DNA from: Amyelois transitella
Lineage: Eukaryota; Arthropoda; Insecta; Lepidoptera; Pyralidae
Reading direction: 5' to 3'
DNA length: 64,000 nt
NCBI RefSeq assembly: GCF_032362555.1
Contig: NC_083525.1
Coordinates: 2,279,501-2,343,500 of the forward strand
The notes beneath the pieces were generated by a model. It ran no database searches. It had not been told where the DNA came from and saw nothing but the letters and a program-made list of their open reading frames with translations. Both the position numbers and the translations under genes were made by a program. Below, one piece after another: positions 24,701 through 35,411 of the stretch; within the stretch, counting starts at the first letter, position 1; each line of letters begins with the position of its first letter.

Positions 24701-24734
24701 GCTTCAGTTCCTGAAAGATGAATCGCAAAATTAA
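18759..24734 (+). CDS. Gustatory receptor gene A (10 exons)
   Basis: Complete insect gustatory receptor model. Exons: 18759-18854, 19213-19327, 20162-20340, 20890-21037, 21711-21869, 22923-23027, 23234-23419, 23735-23859, 24238-24399, 24666-24734. All borders are GT..AG and the 1344 nt give an uninterrupted 447-residue protein. Recognisable segments are YFVSGAYAFLLR (N-terminus), VFGVAPLRFKS..IPMCIYSYTLMTIIG (TM1), SIAVYEAPSRMKKVLKL (TM2 end), VDKSICAQYS before TM3, DVQFAFISMSVYLRFKAINN (TM4 end), PLPDAVHRIASLRCFLCEVV before TM5, LVEPCHYTAAE after TM6, FCTLNRNLLITV, and the TM7 signature SYLVILLQF. Splice site TTCTAG lies 2 nt before the ATG, so a leader exon probably exists upstream. F1 and F2 copies fill several introns; one F1 ends about 30 bp before exons 5 and 9. 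The ligand is unknown. Confidence 0.92.
18887..19147 (-). mobile_element. F1 retroposon in intron 1 of receptor A
   Basis: Full-length minus copy ending 66 bp before exon 2. Confidence 0.85.
19813..20062 (+). repeat. Dispersed non-autonomous element (CCCGCGACTTCGTCCG type)
   Basis: Begins with a CACTAGCTGAACCCGCGAC segment and ends near TAATATTAGTATAGATA. A second copy lies at 31112-31380 (opposite orientation) and a 3' half at 43776-43975. This is a common type of lepidopteran dispersed repeat; a Helitron-like origin is possible but not shown. Confidence 0.6.
20389..20569. mobile_element. Two facing F1 fragments
   Basis: 20389-20470 is the 3' part in minus orientation and 20470-20569 is the 3' part in plus orientation. 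Together they form a foldback of two F1 tails, 49 bp after exon 3 of receptor A. Confidence 0.6.
20685..20835 (-). mobile_element. 3' end of a second LINE family
   Basis: A GATA microsatellite followed by ACTCTTTATTGCACCA and GGCGGACTTATCGC..CAGTCAACC. A related copy with a TTTG microsatellite lies at 29098-29235. The layout fits minus-strand 3' ends of a jockey-like LINE; only non-coding ends are present. Confidence 0.55.
21125..21323 (+). mobile_element. F1 copy with central deletion
   Basis: Has the 5' GCCGTGTGGATCCCGG and the TATG tail. TATAAGGGAAG occurs close to both ends. Confidence 0.75.
21420..21681 (+). mobile_element. F1 retroposon just upstream of exon 5 of receptor A
   Basis: Near full-length plus copy. 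Its tail ends 30 bp before the exon 5 start, so it lies next to or within the branch-point zone. Confidence 0.85.
21933..22219 (+). mobile_element. F1 retroposon with duplicated 5' end
   Basis: The first ~20 bp occur twice (GCCGTGTGGTTCCCGGCACT, then GCCGTTTGGTTCCCGGCACC); otherwise a complete copy. Confidence 0.82.
22665..22907 (+). mobile_element. F2 tRNA-derived SINE
   Basis: Full length. The head has an A box TGGCGCAGCGG and a B box GGTTTGAATCC; the tail ends just before exon 6 of receptor A (22923). Confidence 0.87.
23531..23628. mobile_element. F1 tail fragments in facing orientation
   Basis: A short minus-orientation tail (23531-23556) is followed by a plus-orientation 3' end (about 23560-23628). 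Confidence 0.5.
23985..24206 (+). mobile_element. F1 copy, slightly 5' truncated
   Basis: Begins at CCCGGCACCAATAG and ends 31 bp before exon 9 of receptor A. Confidence 0.75.
24426..24605 (+). repeat. Dispersed repeat, CTTCGCACGGGTGCAA type
   Basis: A typical arthropod dispersed sequence (GCGACCCGCCCCGGCTTCGC, then AAATCCGTTGCGTAATTTTAAAG and a TATACTATGTAGTGATAG end) in the last intron of receptor A. Confidence 0.45.
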
Positions 24735-25847
24735 GAGATATAATCTGTATGAAGAAAAATATAATTAAAAGAACTTTACTTATTTACTAATTAACTTATG
24801 TACACAGAAAACATCGAGAATGATAAACATGAGAAACAAAATTACATAGGTTCTGCTTATTTCTTAAGAAATCTCTTCCAACAGACCTGCGATAGGAGAC
24901 ATGATAAGAATTTTGTCGACACACTTTATAAAGAATTATTTTTAAAAAATGTTTAGTTTTCTTACTCATGTAAAAGAAGGTTATCGTGTGACTTAAGTTA
25001 GTTATAACAATGTAAAAGTAATAATGTAAAGTTTTACATGTCGTTTTAAAAATACTTCGGCTTAAAGCGAAAATGTACTTTAATATAACCACTGAATTTC
25101 AAGCATTAGATTTGTTTATGATATTAAAAATTTGTCGTTATTGAAATCACTTTTTTTCAGAGGTTAAAGTACTCAACTCAGAAGCTGGAAGTGTTCCAAT
25201 GACCCTTTCCAGAAAAACGTACCTACAGTGATTCGCTTGCCGGCTTATCGGCTCTCAGACACACATGCTCACTGTACCTTTTATCATGAAATGCTGTCCG
25301 AAATTCATCATGGTAACATGTGTGCTAGAGACGGCATAATACTTTCTTCCCTTTCACTCTTATAATGCACATACACTACAGTACCGTCAACGGCAGAATC
25401 CATAAATCGAGGCAACCTGAAGAAAGTCTTGTTTGTGCAGTGTAGTTTGTTTCGCCGCTTCTTCTTCACATACGCTTTGGAAGCGGTAGCAGTTATAATA
25501 AGATTTAAGTGATGTGACGTCACTAAGTGATACCTTGTATCCAATTTGGAAAATTAATCTATTCTACTCTATTCTTGTCACCGAATATTTCACATAATTG
25601 TAGGAAAACTTATCGTGGGCGTTAATAAAAAGTGATAGCCTTTTTTGGTAATAAGAGTCTATTTCGTTTGCTTGTTAATTTGAATGCTTGAGAGAAAGTC
25701 GCAGTAGGGGAAAATATGTGATGAAAACCGCATTATATAGAATAACTAAATAGAATAACTTAACTAAATTAATAGATACAAATAGGAATAGATTTATGCG
25801 CAATTATTGACGTATACATAACTTAAGTATAATTATATCTGTTACTG

Positions 25848-26048
25848 TGCCGTGTGGTTCCCGGCACCAATAGAAAAAATAATAGGACCACTCCATCTCT
25901 TTCCCATGAATGTCGTAAAAGTCGACTAAGGGATAGGCTTATAAATTTGGGATTCTTCTTTTGGGAAAGACAGAGCCAACAGTCTGCAAAAGATTGAAAG
26001 GCCACGTTCAGCTGTTTGGCTTAATGACGGAATTGAGATTCAAATAGT
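25848..26048. mobile_element. Chimeric F1 copy
   Basis: Plus-orientation 5' half (25848-25965) joined to a minus-orientation piece (25970-26048), the result of twin priming or a rearrangement. Confidence 0.65.
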
Positions 26049-26540
26049 GTTTTAGAAGAATCTGACAAAATTGAAACATGAAAATAATACACGGTTCAGT
26101 TAACATTGTAATTATACCCAACGAAATTTTAATTAATGTGGATGTGCATTGTAAATAATCGTTTTATTATTTCGTGTAGATTTTTTGTTTTTACAGTATC
26201 TACTCATCTAATTGGCACTTATGTTCCCAACATTGAGTAATTACGACTTATCTACGGCATGTTTAGTAAACAAGCTAATAAATTTAACTATACAGGTAAA
26301 AAAAGAAAGCAGTTTTATGGTCAGTTAGTCATCTACGAGTTCGATCGTTTATATGTAATTGAAGAATTTAAATGTAAGTACTTTAGAAATGGACCACTCC
26401 ATATCTTACACATGGATGCCGTAAAAGGCGGCTAAGGGGAAGGTTAATAAACTAAAAATCATTATTTGTTCAGCGACTTTCACTTCTAATAATATATATG
26501 TCATTTAGTATATAAGCTCTTCCCCTTCTTACTTTAAGAC

Positions 26541-26773
26541 ACACATATAGTCGCGTCTATATCCCTTGCGGGGTAGACAGTGTCAACAGTCTTGAGGAGA
26601 CTGAAAGGCCACGTGCAGCTGTATGACTCTAAGAATTGTAATTCAAATAGTGACCGGTTGTTAGCCCATCGCCTAAAAGAAGAATCCCAATTAATAAACT
26701 TAGTAGCCTTATAAAACATTCTTGAGAAAGAGATGGAGCGGTCCTATTCTTTTTTTTTTTATTAGTGCCGGAA
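26541..26773 (-). mobile_element. F1 copy
   Basis: Minus copy, diverged, with a long T run near the 5' end. It is 56 bp upstream of receptor B exon 1. Confidence 0.7.
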
Positions 26774-26829
26774 ATCACTCAACCTTTTTGCTGATTTGAA
26801 AGTTGATTTTTATTTTGGTTTTATTTAGA

Positions 26830-29800
26830 ATGGACACAACAAATTCCAATGATCCATCTGCAGATACAATCACTGACAAGGAACAGTTTAAAGTGGCTGG
26901 TGCCTACTCCAATCTACTGAGGGTGAGTAATTTCATGATCGATCACAGAGTTATTTTCTTTCCGTCTTAATTCTGTTATTGTATTATAAAAGTCGGAATT
27001 ATACGCATTTATGAGTGTGGAGACGGCGACATAACTAACGTTACATGCCATCTGTCAATCATAGCGAAGAATGTGACGCGGGCAGCCAATAGCGGCGAAG
27101 AGTCTAAATCGCGCTAGCAATGTTTTGACGGATTGGAGCATAAATTGAAACTCCGACTTAACATCGTCGGAGCCGCGGTTCTCATAGCATAACACCTAGC
27201 CTGGCAGAAAATCTATCCTTTAAGGCGGTCCAGCCCGACTTACTCGCTACAATAACATGCAATGCTTTTCTCTGCTACACTGATCGCCTTTTATTTTAAA
27301 AATGCTTGGCTATGTTGTCACACATAGACCTCATATTAATATATGCTTTATTGTGTCATTCTGCATCATGTTCTATATATTGTATATCAAGACTCACTCT
27401 GTCTTGCTGCGATGTACTTACGTGTACTAGACATTTTCAAAATACAAGAGAAAATCATACTATCGCAATATGTCATGAATAACGCAATTTTATCGTAATT
27501 TTTTTCAGTTATCTGCCCTCTTCGGGTTAGCTCCACTGCATTTCAAGAAATGCGGCAATGGCTATAATGTGTCCTATTCAATCCCAATGTGCATATACAG
27601 TTACTTTCTGATGACCGCCTTGGGTAAGTACATTTACATAGTGAAACAACATACGTTCTTACGATAGTCACGTCTATATCCCTCGTGGGGAAGAGAGAAC
27701 CAAAAGTCTTGAAAAGACTGAAATGCCGTTCATCTGTGTGGCTTTATGATGAAATTGAGATTCGAATATGTATCTCATCGCCTACATGAGGAATACCAAA
27801 TTTATAAGCCTATCCCTTAGTCGGCTTTTACGACATCCATAGGGGAGATTGGTTTCTAAAGAACCAGAAACCACACAGCCCATACTTAGATTATGTTACC
27901 GGTCTGTCATTAACAGTTGACGCGATGGGAAACCACTCTCTCTTTCTTTTTTGCTTTAGGTATACTATGAGTTAAGAATAAGTCTGAAAATCATATTCTT
28001 AACATAAATGTAGAAACAATAAATAAAATTAACTCAAATTAAAGCAAAATATACCAATAAAAAAGAAAAAAAAAGATGACACACTCTTTTAATTTCAGGA
28101 TTAACATCGTTCTTCAACGTACTGGTAAGGGCGAAATTCGGTAATGGTTATCCAGTCCGCATATCACAAGTGGTGGAATTCATTAACAGCTCTCTCATTA
28201 TATTAACGGCGAGTACTGGGGTCTACGAAGCTCCCAGACGTATCAAAAGCATGCTCAAACTTGCGCACCGGTTGGAATCAGTGAGTCTTTTTGTGTTTCT
28301 TAATCTTTGTTCTACAGAACAGCCTGGAGGCAGCCCATTAGTGAATCCGACAAAGAATTTAAGGACGGACACAGTCTTCAGTAATGAAGAACACGATAAA
28401 TAAATATATACGGGACAAATTGCACTGATTGAGTTAGCCTCGAAATAAGTTATAGACTTGTGTTACGAGATACTAACTCAACGATACTATATTTTACATA
28501 CAATAAATACTTATATAGATAAACATTCAAGACCTAGGCCAATCAGAAAAAATCTTTTCTCATCATGCCCTGGCCGGGATTAAAACCCGGGACCTCCGGT
28601 GTCACAGACAAGCGCACTACCGCTGCGCCACAAAGGTTTTTCATATGCGAATGAAAATCTAGAATCAAGTTCGAGACTTTTAATGTGGATTGTGGATTGC
28701 TTCAAGATACTTCGTGTTGCATCAAATTTATATTTAGGTATATGGGTATCCAAGGAAAAGGTCATCTTAAACAGACAAGGCGTGGAACGCAAGATCTTGG
28801 TGGCAAACATACATATACTTACATATAGCCCCTTCTATAACCCTTGCGGAGTAAACAGAGCCATTCGTCTCAAAGAGACCTAAAGGCCACGAACGAATGT
28901 ATAGCTTGAAATTCAAATAGTGACAGGTTGCTAACCCATCGCTTACAAGAAGAATTCCAAATTTATTAATCTTTTAAGGAGTGGTCCTATTCTAAAGTAT
29001 AAATATTTATTAGAAAATATATATATGTAGATGGGTTTATATGCCATAAATTAATTAAGGGCTATGTGAATCTAGCTTTCTTTTATTTCTTTTCATGAAT
29101 GTTTGTTTGTTTGTTTGTAAACTCTTTATTGCACATAAAAACAAATATAACAAAATCAGAACAGTCATTGAATATAAAAGAATATGTACAATGGCGGACT
29201 TATCCCAATCGGGATTTCTTCCAGTCAACCAAAATAAAAAGGAAAATCCATAGTCAAAGAGGCAGCGCAGATTAAAAGCATTGAGGATGCGTTACAACAA
29301 TGAATGTTTAATTATTTGGTGGGAAAGATTAGCCAGCAGTGGTCTTCATGCAGATAAGATTAAGATGTAAATTTTCAGGTGGATAGAGATATCGGTGTTC
29401 AATGTTCAAAGGAAAACAGAGTGTGGCTTGGCATAGTTTTTTTCTTCCTTTTCTTCTTATTGATGGCTTGTACGGAAATTGGCTTTGCTTTAGTGAATAA
29501 TGTCGATAATGAATGTAAGTACTATATTATCCACATAGATTTCGTAACATACGTATAATCGACACTAAAAATAAAGAAAACATATTTGAAAGAATGATGG
29601 GAGCTCTCGCGGTAACTGATCATGGCGCGCTGTCGTATTTTCTTCCTTAAACTGCGCACCCTTTCTTGACTCCGTATCAAATCTCTTTAGCGTCTCTTTC
29701 CGCAGAACTGTGTCAGTCGCTCAGTCAGATGTTTTCGATCAAGGGAAAAAATAAAGATACCATATTTTTTTCTATTGCAGGGTATATATCTGTCTCGTAT

Positions 29801-32800
29801 ATAGTTTTCTTCTGCAACTGGTTTCCGATTATGATGACCGAAGTGCAGTTTGCCTTTATGGCAATGTTGGTGTACACGCGCTTCAAAGCCGTCAATAAAG
29901 TTTTAAGATTAACTATAGAAAAAACAACCGTATCGCATGGTAAAAACTATTTTCAAATGCACCTACGTGCCAAACAGAAAAACATCATCCAAATACATAG
30001 TTGGCCCTGTCAAGTCTTTGAGCTCAATTTGAAAATCTTATGATATTATTTATAGTTTAGAATATTCGGACGATTGACTTGATGTTTTGATAGTACCTAA
30101 TCCCACAACATTGTCCCTCACTATACAGTATATACTGTAAAGATTTTAATGAACATAGTGAGTAAGATTTTAATGAACATAGTGAGGGTAAATGATAAAA
30201 CCCTACGTAATGGCGGATGGAGAACAAAGTGATAATCCTTATATCCAGACTGATTTATGTAATAACTTTATCATATTTTAATGTTAAAATTCAGACAAAC
30301 CCCCTGATGATCCATCTAGAATAACACAAAATGCCATCATAGGAAATTCTGGTAACAGATATGCTTGGCTGCCCCATCTGTCTGTTTGTTCATATTACAC
30401 TATGTCTACGTGTGTGTGTGACATTATGATCTAAGTCTAATTAAATTTGAGGTCATAAAAGTAATAGTGTTTTATCACGTCTCATATGGAGTAGACATAA
30501 TCAACAATCCCTTAACTCGAAGACCTAGTTTCAGCCCATCGCCTTAAATTATCATAAGTTTATAGCCTTCCTCTTGATTGACTTTTACAATTGTTTGGAA
30601 ATTGGTTTTTTATTTTTAATTTATGTAATGTATTAATTAATATATTTTGATTTAAGTTGATTAGAAAATGTTATTGCAGATTCTGGTAATTCACATCTAG
30701 AGGTTCCTCTCGCAGATGTTATTAATCGACTTGCTTCTATTCATGATATTTTGTGTGAAATGGTGCATATTGTAAACAGCAGTTACAATATATTTTTAGT
30801 CTTCATTTTATTGACTATAGTGCTCAATCTTATTGTCACGCCGTACTTCGCTTTTCTGTTTATTGGTAAGTACTTCTTCATCTAATACATTTCTGTAAAA
30901 GATCGTAAACATTAAAAATTTGTTACCAAAGAGTATATATTTTTTTTGGACAAATTACACAGATTGAGTTAGCCTCGAAGTAAGTTCGAAACTTGTATTA
31001 CGAGATACAAACTCAACGGTACTATATGACAAATCGCCTTTTTATCAAATTAGAGGATCATCGGTGTTGCGAGGTTAAACTAAACGTTACCAACAATTTT
31101 GTCCATTTATACTAATATAATAAAGCTGAAGAGTTTGTTTGTTTGAACGCGCTAATCTCAGGAACTACTGGTTCGAATTGAACTTTTTGTGTTGAATAGA
31201 CCATTTATCGAGGAAGGCTTTAGGCTATATAATATCACGCTGCAACAATAAGGAGCCAAGAAATAATGGAAAATGTGAAAAAAAAACGGGGAAAATTATT
31301 CATCCTTGCAATGATGCCAAATTTCAATGATGCCCAAAATAACTATTCCACGCGGACAAAGCGGACACAGCTATAATTTATAAGTGTTTAGCTAATGGAA
31401 TTATTGCTGTATAAAAAAATATAGTGTGGTTTGTTTTATTTTTCATATTGCTTCTTTTAGTAAACCTATTATTTTTCATGTGTTTCATGTTTTATTGGTT
31501 TAGTCGATCGAGCCTAAGATTTATCCGCAGTCAAATAAAAACACATTTCTTTTTCTGTTATAGTATCATACGATGCATTTGAAAAACGTACCCTTGTGGT
31601 AATCGTCCGACTGTTCATATGGGTGTTTATGCATCTGCTGAGATTATTTGTGGTGATAGAGCCATCACATTATACTATCATAGAGGTATTTTACATACAA
31701 ACATACATATAATCACGTCTACATCCCTTGCGGGGTAGACAGAGCCAACAGTCTTGAAAGACCGATAAGCCACGTTCAGCTGTTAGGCTTAATGATAGAA
31801 TCGAGATTTAAATAGTGACAGGTTGCCAGCCCATCGCCTAAAAGAAGAATCCCAAGTTAATAAGCCCATCCCTTAGTTGCCTTTTACGACATCCATGGGA
31901 AAGAGGTGGTGTGATCCTATTCTTTTTTTTTTGGTGCCGAGAACCACACGGCACATATTATATTTATTAATCGACCACTACGACCTACGCAGGATGAAAT
32001 ACAAAACAGAACAACATCCTTTCAGGACCACAACACGAAGGCTCTCGTATGTCACATGAAGACAATTCACCAGCAAAGTGACGGCACTCTCACCTCTCGT
32101 CTGCAGATGTTTTCTCATCAGCTGAAGATGAGGACCCCCTGCTACACGGCTAAGGGATTTTGCATTTTAGATAGGATTTTTTTTGTGACAGTAAGTAAAA
32201 TTCCCAATAAAGCTTCCCCTAGTTTTTTTTACGTAAACGTACGTTTTTTTCTTAAAGACTAGAAAGTTAGTTTAAGTAAAGCTAAAGGTTGAGTTGTTAG
32301 CCTAAAAGTTATTTTATAGATAGTCTGCGCGGGATGAGAAACAGCTGGTACGCACTATATTTATTTTCTTTGCCACCAGAGCAACTAGTTCCCGGCACCA
32401 ATGGAAAAAGAACAGGACCACTCCTCCCATGGATGTCGTAAAAGGCGACTAAGGGAAAGGTTTACATATTTAAGATTGCACTTTTAGGCGATGGGCTAGC
32501 AACCTGCACTATTTGAATCTCAATTCGATCATTGAGCCAAACAGCTGAATGTAGCTTTTCAGTTTTTTCAAGACTGTTGGCTCTGTTTACCCCACAAGCG
32601 TAGTATACCCGCGTAGACGTGATTATATGTTATGTTTACAGACCAACTATTTTATTAAGACTACAGCCGATGCGATATTAATCAAGGCTTAATTATTTTT
32701 TACTTAACTTATTAGGGGTTGAATCCCCGTAAAGGTTATAAAACAGTTGATATAATAACATTTCGACAAAAATTAAGCTTAGCCGATAAGAACTAGGTGT

Positions 32801-33213
32801 TATCAAAAAATTATAAATAAATAATAAATATATACGGGACAAATTACACAGATTGAGTTAGCCTCGAAGTAAGTGCGAGACTTGTGATACGAAATACTAA
32901 CACAACGATACCATATTTTATAATAAATACTTATATAGATAAACATCCAAGACCCAGGCCAATCAGAGAAAGTACTTTTATCGTCATGCCCTGGCCGGGA
33001 TTCGAACCCGGGACCTCTGGTGTCACAGACAAGCGTACCGTTGCGCCACAGACCCCGTCAAATAAATGAACCGCCTTATATTTATAAGATTTTATTTCTG
33101 TTTTTTTTTTATGACAGGTGACAGGAATCGCCACTACGTATGTCTTCACACTGATACAGTTCCAGTTGGACGCATCACAAGAAATATCTCACATAAGAAA
33201 CGAACAATTTTGA
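26830..33213 (+). CDS. Gustatory receptor gene B (10 exons)
   Basis: Complete receptor model, tandem to A. Exons: 26830-26922, 27509-27623, 28099-28280, 29379-29514, 29781-29939, 30295-30351, 30680-30865, 31564-31685, 32026-32190, 33118-33213. The 1311 nt read through to a 436-residue protein. Blocks: FKVAGAYSNLLR, LFGLAPLHFKKCGNGY..IPMCIYSYFLMTALG, TGVYEAPRRIKSMLKL, VDRDIGVQCS, EVQFAFMAMLVYTRFKAVNK, PLADVINRLASIHDILCEMV, VVIEPSHYTIIE, FCILDRIFFVTV, and the TM7 motif TYVFTLIQF with a longer C-tail. Exon 6 is only 57 nt (102-105 in paralogues), so the region before TM5 is about 16 residues shorter. Only 1 nt separates the TTTAG splice site from the ATG, unlike its neighbours. An AATAAA lies at 33227-33232, just after the stop. 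B is the most diverged of the complete receptors by eye. Confidence 0.9.
27666..27880 (-). mobile_element. Degraded F1 copy in intron 2 of receptor B
   Basis: Minus orientation, about 215 bp, with several substitutions. It starts about 40 bp after exon 2. Confidence 0.65.
28401..28634 (-). mobile_element. F2 tRNA-derived SINE
   Basis: Full-length minus copy: tail ATATATACGGGAC at 28401 and tRNA-like head ending GCTGCGCCACAAAG at 28634, in intron 3 of receptor B. Confidence 0.87.
28822..28995 (-). mobile_element. Degraded F1 copy
   Basis: Minus orientation, with its tail near 28822 and its 5' end lost. Confidence 0.55.
29098..29235 (-). mobile_element. 3' end of a second LINE family
   Basis: A TTTG microsatellite, then AACTCTTTATTGCACA and GGCGGACTTATCCC..CAGTCAACC, colinear with 20685-20835. 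Confidence 0.55.
30951..31027 (-). mobile_element. F2 SINE tail fragment
   Basis: Only the 3' ~75 bp (GGACAAATTACACAGATTGA to the AACTCAACGGTACTATA part) remain, without the tRNA-like head. Confidence 0.7.
31112..31380 (-). repeat. Dispersed non-autonomous element (CCCGCGACTTCGTCCG type)
   Basis: Same family as 19813-20062 in the opposite orientation, recognisable by AAGCTGAAGAGTTTG, GGAACTACTGGTTCGAA and the TCCACGCGGACAAAG end. It lies in intron 7 of receptor B. Confidence 0.55.
31693..31952 (-). mobile_element. F1 retroposon directly after exon 8 of receptor B
   Basis: Full-length minus copy starting about 7 bp beyond the exon 8 donor, so the donor GTATTT and the F1 tail almost touch. 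Confidence 0.82.
32389..32635 (+). mobile_element. F1 copy, 5' truncated
   Basis: Begins CCCGGCACCAATGG and contains a small internal insertion near the tail (GCGTAGTATACCC). Confidence 0.75.
32824..33059 (-). mobile_element. F2 tRNA-derived SINE
   Basis: Full-length minus copy in the last intron of receptor B, ending about 60 bp before exon 10. Confidence 0.87.
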
Positions 33214-33226
33214 TGCAATTTGTAAC

Positions 33227-33232
33227 AATAAA
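33227..33232 (+). promoter_or_regulatory. Candidate polyadenylation signal of receptor B
   Basis: AATAAA 14 nt after the stop codon of receptor B. The position is plausible for a short 3' UTR; usage is inferred. Confidence 0.5.
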
Positions 33233-33265
33233 TAGTCATGTATGATTTATTTTGCAATGAATGAA

Positions 33266-33512
33266 GGTGGTTCCCGGCACCAATACAAAAAAGCATAGGA
33301 CCACTCCTCCCATGGATGTCGTAATAGGCGACTAAGGGATAGGCTTACAAACTTGGGATTCTTTTTTAGGCGATGGGCTAGCAATCTGTCACTATTTGAA
33401 TCTCAATTCTATCATTAAGCCAAACAGCTGAACGTGACCATTCAGTCTTTTCAAGACTGTTGCCTCAGTCTACCCCGCAAGGGATATAGACGTGACCATA
33501 TGTATGTATGTA
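33266..33512 (+). mobile_element. F1 copy
   Basis: Near full length but lacking the GCCGTGT tip. AATGAATGA occurs on both sides as a probable target duplication. Confidence 0.8.
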
Positions 33513-33729
33513 TGAATGAGTCATATTACAGTTGTCACATATGTTTTAAGCACTAAACACTCAGCCGCAGTTGGTAAGCAAAAATATAGTAAAGTCACTT
33601 AATGTGTTGCAACTGTTTTTTCATTTGAGAATACCTATTCCATCAAAAACAACATCGTATATTATTACAGTAAATTCAGAAAAGATACTAGAGTCACCGT
33701 TGGATTACAATATTGTCGCAAATAATATG

Positions 33730-33948
33730 TGGGGCAGCGGTAGTACGCTTGTCTGCGACACCGAAGGTCCCGGGTTCGAATCCCGGCCAGGGCATGATGA
33801 GAAAAGAACTTTTTCTGATTGGCCTGGGTCTTGAATGTTTGTCTACATAAGTATTTATTATAAAATATAGTATCGTTGAGTTAGTATCTCGTAACACAAT
33901 TCTCAAACTTACTTCGAGGCTAACTCAATCTGTGTAATTTGTCCCTAA
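33730..33948 (+). mobile_element. F2 SINE, 5' truncated
   Basis: Begins GGGGCAGCGGTAGTACGC within the A-box region. The B box GGTTCGAATCC and the complete body are present. Confidence 0.82.
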
Positions 33949-33969
33949 AAAAATAAATAAAAAAAAATC

Positions 33970-34800
33970 ATTACGAGAAAATTGGCCCATGCAGGTAACC
34001 GGATATGTAACCGTGATCCAATACGGGTAACGCTGCGGAGGTCAGATGGTAATCGCTTTGTGTCAAATGCGTCAAACTTTATTAAGAAGAAGAAAATAAA
34101 TAAGTGCAAGGTGACCCCGCCAGGATTCACTTCCTTCAAATTAGAGCAAAACTACGTTGTAATAAAAATTGAGACATGCAAAACGTTTTTCTCGTTATTA
34201 TACAAAAAAAAATTAAATAGTCAACTTTAAATACATAAATAAAAAATAATAAGTCACAAGATTTAATTACAAACAAATAGTACGACCATTAATTTAATGA
34301 TTATATACCACAGTTGATTTTAAGTATCACCTGTTTTCAAATTAGTATTTCAGTTTCAAATTTGTCTTTGATACTGATCAGGCATTTGCATAGTACTACA
34401 TAGAATTTGGAATGTCATTTCCATAGTACTCGTATCTACTCGTATCTCCCTTGAGGATTATCCGTTGGCTTTAAATTAAAATACGTGTAACAAATTAAGA
34501 TTTGTTCAATTACTAAAAACAATATAATTGTGCCTACTGATGGTGAACTTACTACAAAGGAAAGGTAAAGAAAAGTCAAAGTTCTTTGTCACGCCTCTTC
34601 TCGTTTGTACTAAGATTTATCGAATCGAATGATTGAATTGAAATTCTGACAAGTATTATAAACTTCTTGCTGTTGGTTGAAATGCTTGAACTTCATCGCT
34701 AGATGCGAGTAGCTTACTTGGTTTTGAAATTAAATAAATTTTTCAGGTGTTCAGTTTCGTCGGCTTGGCTCCATTGCGTTTCAAATCGTACAGAGCGAAT
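33970..34800 (+). pseudogene. Inverted, truncated copy of the 5' part of receptor E
   Basis: Non-coding sequence at 33970-34610 matches the reverse complement of 57700-56790, upstream of receptor E. From about 34611 the match jumps to 55815-55680, i.e. intron 1 of E, so about 980 bp containing exon 1 are absent. After a TTTTTCAG acceptor (34745-34746), 34747-34793 is a near-identical copy of the start of E exon 2 (VFSFVGLAPLRFKSYR). It then breaks off and an F1 fragment follows at 34803. No further E-like exons are seen downstream. This is a dead receptor fragment made by an inverted duplication. Confidence 0.85.
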
Positions 34801-34802
34801 AT

Positions 34803-34875
34803 ACCTACGACATCCATGGGAAAGATATAGAGTGGTGCTATTCTTTTTTCTATTGGTACCGATAACCACATTACA
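34803..34875 (-). mobile_element. F1 5'-side fragment
   Basis: About 70 bp in minus orientation, ending in a diverged GGTACCGATAACCACAT; it marks the break of the pseudogene. Confidence 0.6.
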
Positions 34876-35043
34876 CTGTTCAAAATCTTTTCCTTGGAGC
34901 CAACATCATTAAAACTTACGGAATCCCAGAAAAAAAACATTCACAGGCATTTACTATTTCAGATAAAATCTATATACAAAGGCGGAGCTAGCACAGTCGG
35001 GTTTTTTGACCATCCAAATAATGTTAATAATATTTATAATACT

Positions 35044-35411
35044 TTCAGAACAAGCTGATAAACAAGGATATCCATCCTTAAGCGAAGGTTACTTAAACAT
35101 ATTTAAAAATATGCCGTTATTATACGAATATATTCACGCTACGCTAACTAAAAATCCTGAATGTTTTAGAATTTAGCCAAGCATATTATCCAGGAGCGAA
35201 TATTTATGATTACGTTGTGAACAATGATGAACCAGTAAACGATGATGATGATGAAAATATGAATACCGAAAATAATGCTAAAAGAAATGCAAATATTGAT
35301 TTGACACAAGAAGATATAAGTAATAGTGATGCAGAAAACTATTTTGATGAAAGTTACGACGATGTGTCAAATAGCAAACATTTGGAATTAGATAATTATA
35401 AAGCAGATTAA
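35044..35411 (+). pseudogene. Acidic protein remnant of unknown origin
   Basis: One frame (35047-35175) reads EQADKQGYPSLSEGYLN then MPLLYEYIHATLTKNPECF to a stop. After a frameshift near 35174 another frame continues as AYYPGANIYDYVVNNDEP into a very Asp/Glu/Asn-rich tail ending at 35411. The consistent codon sense over both parts suggests a decayed gene, possibly from a transposon; I do not recognise the family. The next 1 kb (35412-36440) holds no clear gene; 36030-36190 contains a weak LINE-like remnant. Confidence 0.45.

Larger units (their letters stand above)
24735..26829. other. Intergenic region between receptors A and B
   Basis: About 2.1 kb between tandem receptors. F1 pieces lie at 25848-26048, 26390-26445 and 26541-26773. 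The rest, including the less AT-rich stretch 25150-25550, shows no recognisable gene or repeat. Confidence 0.5.

Noticed and set aside
29666..30043. 125-codon ORF treated as one gene
   Set aside because: It is exon 5 of receptor B (29781-29939) plus intron read-through on both sides.
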